A stretch of 64,000 nucleotides of DNA from an uncultured Eubacterium sp. (GTDB lineage Bacteria > Bacillota > Clostridia > Oscillospirales > Acutalibacteraceae), in assembly GCA_905234495.1 (NCBI GenBank), contig CAJOHE010000001.1:124001-188000 (forward strand). The letters are read 5' to 3'. Positions 51,469 to 62,350 of this stretch are shown piece by piece; the stretch's first letter is position 1, and every line of letters starts with the position of its first letter. The translations under genes and the position numbers were made by a program. Under the pieces are notes generated by a model, which worked only from the letters and a program-made list of their open reading frames with translations, was not told where the DNA came from and did not search any database.

Positions 51469-54400
51469 TTACGCGCCCAGTGTAGGCTGCTGTCTCAGAA
51501 TCGTCTTGGAGTACTCAGCTACGTTAACCTGAGCAGTGCTCGGTGTGCCGTCGTCTACATAGTTGTAGGTGAGGTCGTAGGAGATGTAGCCTCTGAAGTA
51601 CATCTCAGCGAAGCCGCTGCCGCTCGAGCTGATTGTGTATGAGTACTGACCGTTGGGACGAACTGTCGAGGTCTTGAACGCCTGAACTGTCGGCTTAACC
51701 ATTGTAGCGTCAGTTCCGTTTGCAGCTCTGGTCGTTGCAAGACAACCTATGTCGGTATAAGAAGTCGTTCCGCTGCCTGTTGTTACTCTGCAGTAAACGG
51801 TTGCCGATGAAAGCTTGCTGTTTTCATTGGTCTCGCCCGTTACAGCGATTGCAGATACGAACGGATTCTTTGCAGCGAGCTTCTGATTGAGTAAATCGTC
51901 TGCCGCTACTGCGTCTACCGTGAACTTAACGTCAACATTGCTTGATGTAAGCATCGTGCTGTTAGCGTAGTAGTATTCGCCGTCCGTTGTAATCGGATAG
52001 AAGGTTTCAGCGGTTACTGCGTTGAGTGAAACTGTGTCGCCGTAAGCTGCAATCTGGTACTTATCGTTCATCAAAGTTGCCCAGCCGTATGTGCCCGAAG
52101 GTCCTGTGATTGTAACTAAGTTATCAAACGCCGCCTTGTATGCGCCTGCCTCGCTGTCGTAAGATGCGCCGGTTACGCTTGAAGAGCCGTTGATGTTGAG
52201 CGTTACGCTCTGACCTGCGTTGTAATAAGGCTTGAAGGTTGCAGTTGACTCTGCATCGTTCATTGAGCACTTCCACGTTGTGAAGGTGTAGAACGGAACG
52301 TAAGGAGCAGTTACTGTATTGCCGCTGCCAAAGTCAAGCGTCTTGTTGATGCCCCAGTTTTCGCCTGCAATAAGGTCGTCAAGAGTTGACTTTGCAACGT
52401 AAACAGTATTTACTGTTGCGCCGTACATATTCTTGATAATTACCTTATAATTCTCAGCAGCTGGTTTTTCGGTAAGAGTGATCGTTACTATCATATCACT
52501 AATAGCGTTCTTTGTAAAGGATGAACCGTTGTAGTTAACCTTCTGAGAACCTATAGTAGCGTTATTATTGTAAGGATCCTTATAGGTTACCGAAATCTCG
52601 CACTTGCCGCGTGCAGGCTCGGGAATCGGTACTTCATAGGTGTCGCCATAGTAGAATACCGTGCTGTCGTCGCGAGCAGCGTTCGTAAGAGCAACAGGTG
52701 ATTCAAATCCGCTGAGCGGTGTTTCACCGTCGGTATCGAATACCTGAACCGTACCTGCGAACTGCTTAACATAGCCGTTATCTACATCATTTACGTAGTT
52801 AATCTCATTGAGAAGGTCAGCCGTGTAGACGTCAACCTCATTAACAGCGAGATTCTTAAGCTCTGTTGTTGTAGCAAGATCTCCGCCGGTAGCTGCGGTG
52901 TATGCAGCTACGTCGTCTGCGGTAGGTGTTACGTAAACCGTAGGAACAGCGGATTCGCCGCGAACTGAAAGTCTCTTTTGAAGCTTTTCGGAAATAAGGT
53001 CGTAAGCGTCCTTATGTTCTGCGTCACCGCTTGTTGCTTCGCCGCCTACATACTTATCATAATCAAGCGATGCACTGATTACGGTGTAAGCGCTGTCGTA
53101 GTTGCTGTATGCTTCAGCCGTATCAACGCCAACGAGTGCAGCAGCGTTAAGAGCAGCTGTCTTATCGATTACATCCTGCTGATACTCGGATAATGTTGAT
53201 GTGTCGGGAACATAATATGTTACAGACTGACTTGAGAATGTGATTGTCTTTTCAGCACCGTTAGCATATCTTGCAAGTCCTTCATTATCATCTCTCGAGG
53301 TAATCGCTTCATTGTATGCGGTGTTGAGAGCAAGCCAGCTGTCAAGGGTTGACGTCTGGGTAGCGCCGGTGTAGATACCTGCGGTTACAGACGGTCCCTT
53401 ATTGGTGATAGCGCCGATAATGTTGCTTCCTTCCGTGCTTGCGCCGGTGGCCTCTGTTGAACCGTCCTCAGCTACCTTGAGCATAAGAACTTCATCAAGA
53501 TGCTTAAGAGTATCAAGAATATCTCTGTACTCCATACCTGAAAGAGTTACATATCTCCAGTAGGTTTCGGTATTTCCAAGGTCGTCAAGCTCTGTGCCAT
53601 CATAGATGATGCCGATATCGGTCTTAGCGTTTTCATCTGTGTAGTATGAGCACTCAGTAGTGAAGAGACGAAGGATTTCCCTATAAGTTTCAACAGATTC
53701 GGTTGTATGAGTTGAATCATCCTGAACCTCTGCCACAAGGGTATCCTTGTTTGCAATGAAGGTTGCCTCAACCTCTTCGTAGTCTTCTACGCGGAAGAGG
53801 GTTTCATATGCTTCGAGTACGTCTGCAATAAGTTCTGCCTGAACGTCGTCGGTGGTTGTTGTGCCTGAACCGAAGATATCAGTGCTTGTAGTGTTTGCCT
53901 TGTAGATTGCAACGCCGCTTGCATAAGCTGTTGTGTAATCGTCTGAACCAGCTGACTGAATTGCAGCAACATCGCTGTACTTATCAACGTCTGCAAGGTC
54001 GTTCTGCATAGTGTTCTGCGGGTTCTTTACGAACCATTCGAGCCTAGCGATTGCGTTGATGTAATCCTCGTATGATGCAATAGAAATTGAATCAACGTTG
54101 ATGTCGCCGCCGTTCTTGCTCGTGTCGATTGTAGGTCTGCCGTTTGCGTCAAGCGTTACGTGCTTATGACCGTCTGCGTCAGTCGTTGTTACAAGCTCTT
54201 TGAGCTCGAAGTTTTCAAGGAAGTCACGAACTGCGCCCTTATCACAGGTTGCAACACCGATGTTGTAGTAATGGTAAGTATCAGAACCGATGAAACGTCC
54301 GCCGTCTGCGCCAATGTCAGTGATCTTATGATAGTTACCCATTTCAAGAATATAGTTAGCCATATTCTCTGCAGTAACGTCAATTCTGCCCGATGTTGTA

Positions 54401-57400
54401 ACGGTCTTACTTTCAGCCTCAGACTGGGTAGCTGCCCAGTGCTCACGCTTTATGTCATTATGCTCATTTGTGTAATAGTAATAGCCGTCATAAAGTCTGC
54501 CGTCTTCATAAACGAGCGTATCGCTTGAGCTTGCGTTACCGATTGTCTGAAGGTCGGCAACCGTATTCTGCTTTAAGGTATCTTTACCGGTGAAGGTTGC
54601 GGTACCCTGCCAAGCGTTCGTTGAAAGCTTACCGTTAGAAGCAGTTGTATATGCCTGATTCTGTCTGAAATCGTAAATCTGCATAGTGGCAGGAGGATTT
54701 GCACCATGACCGGTACCATCAAATATGTTTTTACCTCTATTAGACGGACCGTCCACAGGCCAAATCAAATTATAATTGGTGCCACTTGAGAAATAGTACA
54801 AGAACTTATTCCTGTAATTTGTACTGAATATTGCGTCTGAGCTGCTTCTTTCATCAGTCATAAACAGGAAACCATCTTCCTTGAACGCTGTATTTCCGGT
54901 TCCACCGTTTGATGATTTAACTTCCTGATAGTTTGTATCGTAAATCATTGCAGCTGTGAAACTACTATTATAAGCACCGTCACCGTCGCTCTTTCTATAC
55001 GGCTGTGAGCTTTCAGGAGCAGCAGCGGTTGAGCTGTAAGTTACATTCAGTCCTGTATCGTTCTTTGCATAAGAAGTTACGTCAAAGATTGAAGAACCGC
55101 TGTAGTTTGCCCAAAGGAAGTTAGAGGTTCTCATCTTGAACTCATAACCGGTAGGAACTCCGTTCGTTGAAGTAATGAGACCGGTGTTCGGGTTATTTGC
55201 AATATAATTGCTCTTATCCGAATAGTCGATATAATACTGAGTATTAATCAACTGCGGCGCTGCTGTAAACGCGTTAGGACAATCGTCAACGTGCGTCCAC
55301 GCAGCGAACGAACCGGAGTTAACACCCGAGTGAGCGTTAGGCGACTTATTCATAAGAGTCTTGATTTCATCAAGAGTATCAAGGTCGGTATCGCTGAATG
55401 AATGCGTTGTGAAATCACTCAGATAACCCGATGTACCATAGCCCCAACCTACTTCATCAGGGTCTTCCTGACCGTTACCATTCAAATCGGTTGTACCTTT
55501 TGAAGCATAGCGAAGGAATGATGAATCGTATGCTGTTGCTTCACCGTAAGAACCTACGAAACGGTTAAAGATACCGTATGATGAGTTACGGTCGTTACCC
55601 AAGTCGGTATGGCCGTTCTTTGTTGCAGCAATGGTATGAGCCCATGCGGGGTTCGGCTCTACATAACAGAATTCAAATTCGCTATAGCTATTGCCTGTCT
55701 CGCAATCCTTGTATGAAACTACAAGAGTTACACCGATTTCGGGATAGCCGTTTCTAACCTGACCGGAACCATCTGCTTCATTATTATAATAACGGAAGAA
55801 GGACGAAACCTTACCAGTAATACCGTATACCTTATAAAGCTCAAGGTTCGGGTCTGCCTGAACAGCAGCCTGTGCAGATGCATCGTCTGCATATACAGGT
55901 GTATAAGTAGTACCGCTCTTTGTGCACCAATAACCGCTGTTAAGAGGCTGAAGCTGCATATTTGAACCTGTCTCACCGTAGGTACGGCAATACTCGGTAT
56001 CATCGAGCGAGATAATCGGGCTTACCGCGTTAGGATCAATATAGTTAGGATACTTTGTGGTGATTGTTGTAAATCTTTCACCACCCGAAATGAAGTAGCC
56101 GTTTGCGTCCTTCTGTCCGTAAGTCCAGTTATCTGAAATTTCCTGACCGTAGAGCGAATATGCAGACTTGAGAGCAAGGTTACCTGCATCTGTACCTGCC
56201 GTTGCACCGTAGATTGAAAGTGCCTCTGCGTCAGTTGCGTGCGTATAGATTACGCCGTCCATTGATACCTGGTCGCCGTTTGAAACAACGTCGCCAACGT
56301 CCGGAATGTCGCCCATTCTGTAAGCCCAGAAGTGCATACCGCACTCGGAAGACGTTGTGTCAATATTTAATGTAGCCAACATTGGAATCGCTACGCCATT
56401 CTTTTCGTGAATAGCTATAACGCCTTCATGGATGGGATTTACCTGGTCAGCAAGTATCTGAGCATATGTTGCTGAGTCATTGTAAAGCTCAATGTACTGA
56501 ACATACTGGCCTGTTCCGTCGTCTGCATAATCAAGCTTAAACTTCATTCTGAATTCATTGCTGCCTATTGTGCCGAATACAACACCAGTTGTGTCAGTTG
56601 AATCATCGAGATTTGCAAGGAAGGTGTATCTGTATTCAGAGCTGAAGGTTGAATCAACTTTCATGCGCATATTATTGCCATAGTAGATACCCTCAAGCTG
56701 GCTTGCCTTAACCTCTTTATAAGGTGAATCTGTTCCGTTGTACTGATACGGGAACATTACAAGCCAACCCTGATTTGTTACACCTAGAAGGTTGTTTAAG
56801 CATACGTTACCCTTAACACCGCCTGACTGTCTCTTTGCAAGAGCGTTATCCTGAACAGCGGTCCAGTTATGCTCTGCTGTTGCATTAGGTCTTGCGTGAA
56901 CAGCGTTAATCCAAACTGCTTCGCCGTCTTCATTGTATGCCATATATACAGAGTTATGACCGGTTGAACGGTATCTCTTTGTATAGACGCTGATATCAAA
57001 CGGAGCAAGAAGCTGGTCGCCACGAGTCTTAGGTCTCTGATTATAAGGAATAACAGTATCGTCATTAGCTTGGAAACCGTTAGAACCGACATATGCTGTA
57101 TATCCGTTTGCGGCACCAGTGCCGAGAGGAGTTTCAGATCTGAATACACGCTCGGTATATGAGCCTTCGTTCTGACCGTAGGAAACAAACAGATAGTAGA
57201 ATCCGTTGATGTACTGAACGTAAGCGCCCTCACCAGAACCGGCAGATTCGCCGTTGTGGCTGTTATATTCATCCCATTCTTCCTGAGTTGTAGGTTCTGT
57301 GGTCCTGCCGGAATCATTTTCAAGGTCACCAGTATATCCTCTAACAAGTGCATAGCTTGTGTATGTTCCGTTGGTGCCTTCGAACGTAGTTCCGGGAACC

Positions 57401-60400
57401 TCAAGAGAATCGGGGGTGTTAGCCATTGAAGGAGCTGCAGAACCGTTTGCATTTATCTGTACGCCGTAGATAGCGTCGTATCTGCCTGCGTTATGAGTGT
57501 GACCCCAAGAACCGATAACCATATAAAGTTCGTCTTTGTTAATTGAACCGTCGCTGTTATGACCGTAGAATATGCACGAGTCGATAGCATTGGGATGAAG
57601 AGAATTTGATTTATAAATCATTCCCTGATACTGATATCCACTTGTCGGGTCATCAGACGTTGCATAGAAGGTAGCAGATTTAACTGCGCCCCAGCTTGAC
57701 ATTGCAGCGTAGTAAACCCACTTATTAAGAGTGAGGTTATACATTACGTGCGGTGCCCAAACGAGGTAACCTGCGCCCGTTGAAAGGTTTACGCCAAGAT
57801 ACTTTCTTACATCGCTGAGTGCAGTCGTGTACTTCGCGCCGAAGAGTTCTTCGTTCTGATAGCCGCATCTGCCTTCGCTGTCGCCGAGAACCATCCAACG
57901 AATCTGCTTGTCACCCGTAACCGTTGTAAAGGTTTCGCCTGCCTTATAGATTGTCATACCTGTACCGAATGAATAGTACTCAACAGTATAATTTGAAGCA
58001 GGAACATTGTAATAGTCGATGAATTCCTGACCAACCTTTGAGCCAGCTTCCTTGCCGTTAGTTGCAGTTTTAAGTGTGTAAACCGTAACTGTTGACGGGT
58101 CGTGAGACGTAGATGTTACGTTTGTCTGAACGTCAGCAAGATTGTCGGTATACATATTATTAATATCTACCTGAGTGAGAGGCTGTGTATAAATCCTGAT
58201 ATCGTCAAGGAAGAGATTATATTCGTTACCCTCCCACATAACGCCGTTATCAAACGTAATCTGAGTTGTGGCGTCAGTAAGGAATTCAAGAAGCTCATCT
58301 GCATAAGCAGCTGAAGCCGTTGTGTCTAACGGGTTGTCGTGGTCGGTAGTTGTGGTGGTTGTTACAGTGCCGCCTTCACAAAGCTTTATGTACTTTGTAT
58401 CGTGTTCAACACCGTTGGTGTAAACCTTAACGCCGTTTGTGGGATCAATAGTTACTGCAACGTGCTCCCACTCACCGTTGTCGTTACCCTCTTCATGACC
58501 TGTGTTGTCCTGATTTTCAGGAACAAAGTCCATATAGTTGGAGTCGTCAATTCTAAACGAGTTAACGCCGTTTACCTCAAGAATGTAATACTTTGAATTA
58601 TCGCCGTTCTTTTGGAACGCGATTGCATTACGCCAATTGTAGCCCGTGTCGTTCCACTGTGTTGTTGCAAGATTAACTGTGTTTCCGCTGGCGTCCTCAA
58701 TGTGACGCCAGAATGAGATTGTAACGCCGTTTGCAAGCGCAGCGGTTTTGTTTATGCCCTGCTTGAGCGGGTTGTCAGCAAGAGTTACAACAGGACCGGG
58801 AGCCGTGGCGTTAGCATTAATCTTGAGAACGTTGTTTCTCCAGGAATACGATTCAGTGTCGCTTGACTTTGTACCTGCGCCTGCTTCAACGGAAATAGTG
58901 CCGGATGCAGTAGCATTCAGACCGGTTGTCATACCGGTTGTAAAGTTTGTGCCGTTTGAAACAGTACCACCTGTAAAGCTCTCGTGGTATGCAAGAGGAT
59001 TGTAGGTATCCTTATTAAACAGTGATGATACTGTTGTCTGTGAAGTTAATGAACCTGCCCATACGGTGAATTCAACAAAGTTTGAATTACCGATTGAGAA
59101 AGGTGCACTGTAATCGTGAACTTTAGGATCAGCCACGCCGTCAACCTTCATTGTATAGTGAATAGTTTCGCTATAGGTTGAAGCGTTAGGAATTGAGAAG
59201 GTTGCACCGTCTTTGTATTCGCTTGAGCTTGTAACGGAATTGCCGTCCTCAGTGTAGGTTGCAACAACGGGAAGTCCGCCGCCCTGACGAACGAAGGTTA
59301 CAGATGTTGCAGCTGAGAATACAGTTGAGCTGTACTTTTCACGAAGATAGATAGTATCTGTTGAAGCAGTAGCAGCTGAACCTGAGAAAGGAACGTAGTC
59401 GCTTGAAGACGTTAAATCTGTCCAGTTTGTACCGTCTGCACTGTACTGGTAAACAGCGTTTGCAGTTCCGTTTCCTGAAGCGATGCTGCTGTAAACGCCC
59501 GAGCCCCTTGCAACAACAGGGTCTGCAACAGTTGGAACTTTTGCGTTTGTGAAAGTAATGCTTGAAGTGGAAATTGAGTTTCCGCTCTTTGTTGCTGTTG
59601 CAACAAGAGTAGCTGTACTTGCATTTTCGTGACCTGTTATTGAGAACGGGTTAACCGTCGTGTTCTCAACGCCTGCAGCAATATTGCCCGTTTCCGTCGT
59701 GCTGTCGTCATACGTAAAGGTGTATGAAAGCGTTACGCCGCTATCTGAATAAAGCGGGTTTGTAATTGTAACGTTGTTACGGGTCGTGCCGTCGTTTTCA
59801 AAACCGATAAGTCCGCCGTTTGGAGAAACGGTTGGCGGAGTTGAAATGCCTATTACAAGATTGGCGAATGCCGTGTTCAGATCACCTGTGGTTTGCGACT
59901 GTGAGGTAGCAGGATAACTATTCTGATTGTAAAGGCCTGCCATTGCAGTTCTAGCAGCCTCGTATGCAGATACGAAAGGAGTCCATGTGCTGCTTGTAAA
60001 ACCTGCAGTATTGTTGCCGCCGTTATAAGCGGAGGTAGTTGTGTAGGATGTTCCTTCGATTGTACGAGTAGCGTCAATAGCAGCCCTGAGTGCAGGATAG
60101 TTAGAGTCTGCAGTACTTGTATGTGAGCTAATCTGAGTAATTATACCGCTAATTTCAGTAGCAGCGCTTTCAACTCTCTTGGCAGCACTTGTATTTGCAG
60201 TAACGTTATCAATAGTTACACCTGAGCTAAAATAGCTGTTAGGGTCAAAGCTTGTTGCATCATCAAAGTCAGCAAAGATAGTAGCAAGTCCGCCTTCTTT
60301 ATAGTTAGAAACGGTTATGCCGGCTACTTTACTCTTTTGAGTGTTAATTTCATCAGTAAGAGCCTTGTAGTTGAGAACATAAATTGTCTGGTCGCCCTGA

Positions 60401-61944
60401 TTAACTACGCCGCCGGTTGTATTTGAACCTTGATTTCCATTGTTATCTCTGAATCTGAAAGTAGGAGTATAGCTAGCACTATAGTTAGACATTGAAGCAA
60501 GATTTAGATAAAGAGTATTACTGTAGTAATAGTTACCGCTTCCCATATTTAAGCTGGCATTCGCTGTATCCCCATCAACATAGCTGATAACACCGGTTGT
60601 TCCCTGATAAGTCGTATTTCCAGTGGATTCATTACTATGCCAATTATGCTTCAAACTAAAACCACTTGTTGTAGGATCAATAGACCTACACCTTCTTGTA
60701 CCACTACCGTTTCGAGAAACATATGCGTTAATAGGACAAGCCATCTCAGTACCATTATACAAAAATACTATTGCACCATACTGAAAACCAACAATACACT
60801 TCGAAATCGAAGTACTATTATTATACGCTGAATCACCGGATACACCATAAGTGTAAAGTACATTCTTCATTTCATCATTAGCAACAAGATTGCTTGATGT
60901 ATATGAACCATCAGCAGCATCTGGGTTGTTTGCAGTATAAGCTACCCAAGGCTTCATATTTAACGTAGCTTGTTCAAGTTCTGCAGCTGCTGTTGCAATA
61001 TAGCCAGCATTTGTTGCGTTACTAAGATCTAATTCACCATAAACGTAAGCATCATAACGAGCGCAAGCCTGCTGATACTTTGAATAAGCAGCAGAAAGAT
61101 TTGTATAAATAGTTCCGTCTGCCATTTTTTCTTCGTATGTATCAATAGCAGTTTTAAGAGCTTTAAGTGAATTTGCGTTATTAGGCGCACTGCAACCTAA
61201 GAACGTAATATTCTTAACATAACCATTAAGGCATTCACTTGCTGTAGCACCGCAACCGATATAAAGCGTATTAAAATTGTGGATTGCGTTTTCAACTACC
61301 GAGCCGGCATTTGCACCGTTGCTTGAATTGTTATAATCAGCTCTGAACGTACCCATAAACGTGTTGTTTACATAGTAAGTAAACGCACCGGTAGTGTCCA
61401 TATGAAGGGTAACATTGTACCAAGTATCGTTATCGGGTTTCCAAGTAGCACCTGTTGTAGAACAATGATCACTGTTAGCAAAGTCATTAGAATAATACGA
61501 GTTATAAGCGCCGTTTACAACAGCAAAGGTTAAACCTCTGTTCCACTCATTATCAGTGTTACTGCCTGCATTAAAGGTAAAACGGTTATCATTACTATTA
61601 CCGCTGGTAAGCGCAAAAACAAATCCCCAGTTCGGATTTGACGATGTCTTTTTGAAATCAAATGAAATTGCAAAACCAGTTGATGAAGTAACATTTGCAA
61701 AAGCATCAAAATTATCAATTTTAAGATAGTTAGAACCGTTAAATCTTGCAGCATTTTCTGTGCCATCCCAAGTAACACTACCAACATTGGTAAAATCACC
61801 ATCAATGCCACTTGTAAGGTAAGTGTATGATGAGGATGGTTCAGCCTGTTTTGCAGGAGCTACAAACGCACCTAAAGGCGCAGCTGTAACAACCATTAAA
61901 GCCGCCATAAGTATTGACAAAAATCTTTTACTTAACTTTTTCAT
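51469..61944 (-). CDS. Giant secreted multidomain protein with GH43-like arabinanase domain (3491 aa)
   Basis: 3491 aa. Signal peptide (1-34), a LamG/concanavalin-like domain (about 40-255), FIVAR-like helical segments (about 262-330 and further to 700), beta-sandwich repeats, a second LamG-like domain (about 1048-1260), then a five-bladed-propeller-like region (about 1280-1800). Its GH43 motifs are SHDPSTV (near 1281), NAIDS (near 1453) and EGAYVQY (near 1573), candidate catalytic Asp, Asp and Glu. The long C-terminal half contains beta domains and helical linkers; no LPxTG or dockerin was seen. Probably attacks arabinan-type polysaccharide. GGAGG ribosome site. The N-terminal part has visibly more A/T-rich codons. 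Confidence 0.8.
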   Translation of the reverse strand: MKKLSKRFLSILMAALMVVTAAPLGAFVAPAKQAEPSSSYTYLTSGIDGDFTNVGSVTWDGTENAARFNGSNYLKIDNFDAFANVTSSTGFAISFDFKKTSSNPNWGFVFALTSGNSNDNRFTFNAGSNTDNEWNRGLTFAVVNGAYNSYYSNDFANSDHCSTTGATWKPDNDTWYNVTLHMDTTGAFTYYVNNTFMGTFRADYNNSSNGANAGSVVENAIHNFNTLYIGCGATASECLNGYVKNITFLGCSAPNNANSLKALKTAIDTYEEKMADGTIYTNLSAAYSKYQQACARYDAYVYGELDLSNATNAGYIATAAAELEQATLNMKPWVAYTANNPDAADGSYTSSNLVANDEMKNVLYTYGVSGDSAYNNSTSISKCIVGFQYGAIVFLYNGTEMACPINAYVSRNGSGTRRCRSIDPTTSGFSLKHNWHSNESTGNTTYQGTTGVISYVDGDTANASLNMGSGNYYYSNTLYLNLASMSNYSASYTPTFRFRDNNGNQGSNTTGGVVNQGDQTIYVLNYKALTDEINTQKSKVAGITVSNYKEGGLATIFADFDDATSFDPNSYFSSGVTIDNVTANTSAAKRVESAATEISGIITQISSHTSTADSNYPALRAAIDATRTIEGTSYTTTSAYNGGNNTAGFTSSTWTPFVSAYEAARTAMAGLYNQNSYPATSQSQTTGDLNTAFANLVIGISTPPTVSPNGGLIGFENDGTTRNNVTITNPLYSDSGVTLSYTFTYDDSTTETGNIAAGVENTTVNPFSITGHENASTATLVATATKSGNSISTSSITFTNAKVPTVADPVVARGSGVYSSIASGNGTANAVYQYSADGTNWTDLTSSSDYVPFSGSAATASTDTIYLREKYSSTVFSAATSVTFVRQGGGLPVVATYTEDGNSVTSSSEYKDGATFSIPNASTYSETIHYTMKVDGVADPKVHDYSAPFSIGNSNFVEFTVWAGSLTSQTTVSSLFNKDTYNPLAYHESFTGGTVSNGTNFTTGMTTGLNATASGTISVEAGAGTKSSDTESYSWRNNVLKINANATAPGPVVTLADNPLKQGINKTAALANGVTISFWRHIEDASGNTVNLATTQWNDTGYNWRNAIAFQKNGDNSKYYILEVNGVNSFRIDDSNYMDFVPENQDNTGHEEGNDNGEWEHVAVTIDPTNGVKVYTNGVEHDTKYIKLCEGGTVTTTTTTDHDNPLDTTASAAYADELLEFLTDATTQITFDNGVMWEGNEYNLFLDDIRIYTQPLTQVDINNMYTDNLADVQTNVTSTSHDPSTVTVYTLKTATNGKEAGSKVGQEFIDYYNVPASNYTVEYYSFGTGMTIYKAGETFTTVTGDKQIRWMVLGDSEGRCGYQNEELFGAKYTTALSDVRKYLGVNLSTGAGYLVWAPHVMYNLTLNKWVYYAAMSSWGAVKSATFYATSDDPTSGYQYQGMIYKSNSLHPNAIDSCIFYGHNSDGSINKDELYMVIGSWGHTHNAGRYDAIYGVQINANGSAAPSMANTPDSLEVPGTTFEGTNGTYTSYALVRGYTGDLENDSGRTTEPTTQEEWDEYNSHNGESAGSGEGAYVQYINGFYYLFVSYGQNEGSYTERVFRSETPLGTGAANGYTAYVGSNGFQANDDTVIPYNQRPKTRGDQLLAPFDISVYTKRYRSTGHNSVYMAYNEDGEAVWINAVHARPNATAEHNWTAVQDNALAKRQSGGVKGNVCLNNLLGVTNQGWLVMFPYQYNGTDSPYKEVKASQLEGIYYGNNMRMKVDSTFSSEYRYTFLANLDDSTDTTGVVFGTIGSNEFRMKFKLDYADDGTGQYVQYIELYNDSATYAQILADQVNPIHEGVIAIHEKNGVAIPMLATLNIDTTSSECGMHFWAYRMGDIPDVGDVVSNGDQVSMDGVIYTHATDAEALSIYGATAGTDAGNLALKSAYSLYGQEISDNWTYGQKDANGYFISGGERFTTITTKYPNYIDPNAVSPIISLDDTEYCRTYGETGSNMQLQPLNSGYWCTKSGTTYTPVYADDASAQAAVQADPNLELYKVYGITGKVSSFFRYYNNEADGSGQVRNGYPEIGVTLVVSYKDCETGNSYSEFEFCYVEPNPAWAHTIAATKNGHTDLGNDRNSSYGIFNRFVGSYGEATAYDSSFLRYASKGTTDLNGNGQEDPDEVGWGYGTSGYLSDFTTHSFSDTDLDTLDEIKTLMNKSPNAHSGVNSGSFAAWTHVDDCPNAFTAAPQLINTQYYIDYSDKSNYIANNPNTGLITSTNGVPTGYEFKMRTSNFLWANYSGSSIFDVTSYAKNDTGLNVTYSSTAAAPESSQPYRKSDGDGAYNSSFTAAMIYDTNYQEVKSSNGGTGNTAFKEDGFLFMTDERSSSDAIFSTNYRNKFLYYFSSGTNYNLIWPVDGPSNRGKNIFDGTGHGANPPATMQIYDFRQNQAYTTASNGKLSTNAWQGTATFTGKDTLKQNTVADLQTIGNASSSDTLVYEDGRLYDGYYYYTNEHNDIKREHWAATQSEAESKTVTTSGRIDVTAENMANYILEMGNYHKITDIGADGGRFIGSDTYHYYNIGVATCDKGAVRDFLENFELKELVTTTDADGHKHVTLDANGRPTIDTSKNGGDINVDSISIASYEDYINAIARLEWFVKNPQNTMQNDLADVDKYSDVAAIQSAGSDDYTTAYASGVAIYKANTTSTDIFGSGTTTTDDVQAELIADVLEAYETLFRVEDYEEVEATFIANKDTLVAEVQDDSTHTTESVETYREILRLFTTECSYYTDENAKTDIGIIYDGTELDDLGNTETYWRYVTLSGMEYRDILDTLKHLDEVLMLKVAEDGSTEATGASTEGSNIIGAITNKGPSVTAGIYTGATQTSTLDSWLALNTAYNEAITSRDDNEGLARYANGAEKTITFSSQSVTYYVPDTSTLSEYQQDVIDKTAALNAAALVGVDTAEAYSNYDSAYTVISASLDYDKYVGGEATSGDAEHKDAYDLISEKLQKRLSVRGESAVPTVYVTPTADDVAAYTAATGGDLATTTELKNLAVNEVDVYTADLLNEINYVNDVDNGYVKQFAGTVQVFDTDGETPLSGFESPVALTNAARDDSTVFYYGDTYEVPIPEPARGKCEISVTYKDPYNNNATIGSQKVNYNGSSFTKNAISDMIVTITLTEKPAAENYKVIIKNMYGATVNTVYVAKSTLDDLIAGENWGINKTLDFGSGNTVTAPYVPFYTFTTWKCSMNDAESTATFKPYYNAGQSVTLNINGSSSVTGASYDSEAGAYKAAFDNLVTITGPSGTYGWATLMNDKYQIAAYGDTVSLNAVTAETFYPITTDGEYYYANSTMLTSSNVDVKFTVDAVAADDLLNQKLAAKNPFVSAIAVTGETNENSKLSSATVYCRVTTGSGTTSYTDIGCLATTRAANGTDATMVKPTVQAFKTSTVRPNGQYSYTISSSGSGFAEMYFRGYISYDLTYNYVDDGTPSTAQVNVAEYSKTILRQQPTLGA

Positions 61945-62146
61945 AATTTTTCCTCCTTAATTGTGGATTGAGCGGTGAAGCCCCCGTGAGTGCTTACTGA
62001 CTACGCAAAACACAGATGTTCACACAGTGTTCACAAATAAACACGTTCGCTCGCATTAATTAATTATTTGAATTATGAGTGTTTAACTGACCAAATATTT
62101 ATCTATCAAAAGACATATATCCACCCATATATATAATTACGACTAT

Positions 62147-62175
62147 ATATTATAATAAAGCGATTGAAAAGTCAA
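62147..62175 (-). promoter_or_regulatory. Promoter of the giant gene
   Basis: Minus strand: TTGACT (62170-62175), 17-nt spacer, TAATAT (62147-62152). It implies a 5' untranslated leader of about 200 nt (61945-62140) containing repeated TGTTCAC motifs near 62020-62036. Nothing else is recognised in that leader. Confidence 0.45.
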
Positions 62176-62278
62176 GTGATTTGTAAATAATTTGTGAATT
62201 TTTTTAAAATTCACGTTTTATAGGACATTGGTCTATTATTTTTGCGTATTTTTTAACAAACTATGAACAAAAATCAAA

Positions 62279-62302
62279 GGCTTTCCGCAAAATCGGAAAG
62301 CC
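62279..62302 (-). terminator. Second hairpin downstream of the 44-aa peptide
   Basis: GGCTTTCCG (62279-62287) and CGGAAAGCC (62294-62302), followed in minus-strand sense by TTTGATTTTTG. Acts as a second barrier before the giant gene's promoter. Confidence 0.55.
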
Positions 62303-62350
62303 ATAAAGCAACTATTTTTATTGATATTGTTGTGTATTTTCAATGAAAAA

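Noticed and set aside
56796..57452. A 218-codon open frame on the minus strand in another phase of the giant gene
   Set aside because: Composition is Leu/Gln/Thr-biased with no ribosome site or family; it is a by-product of the repetitive codon use of the 3491-aa gene.
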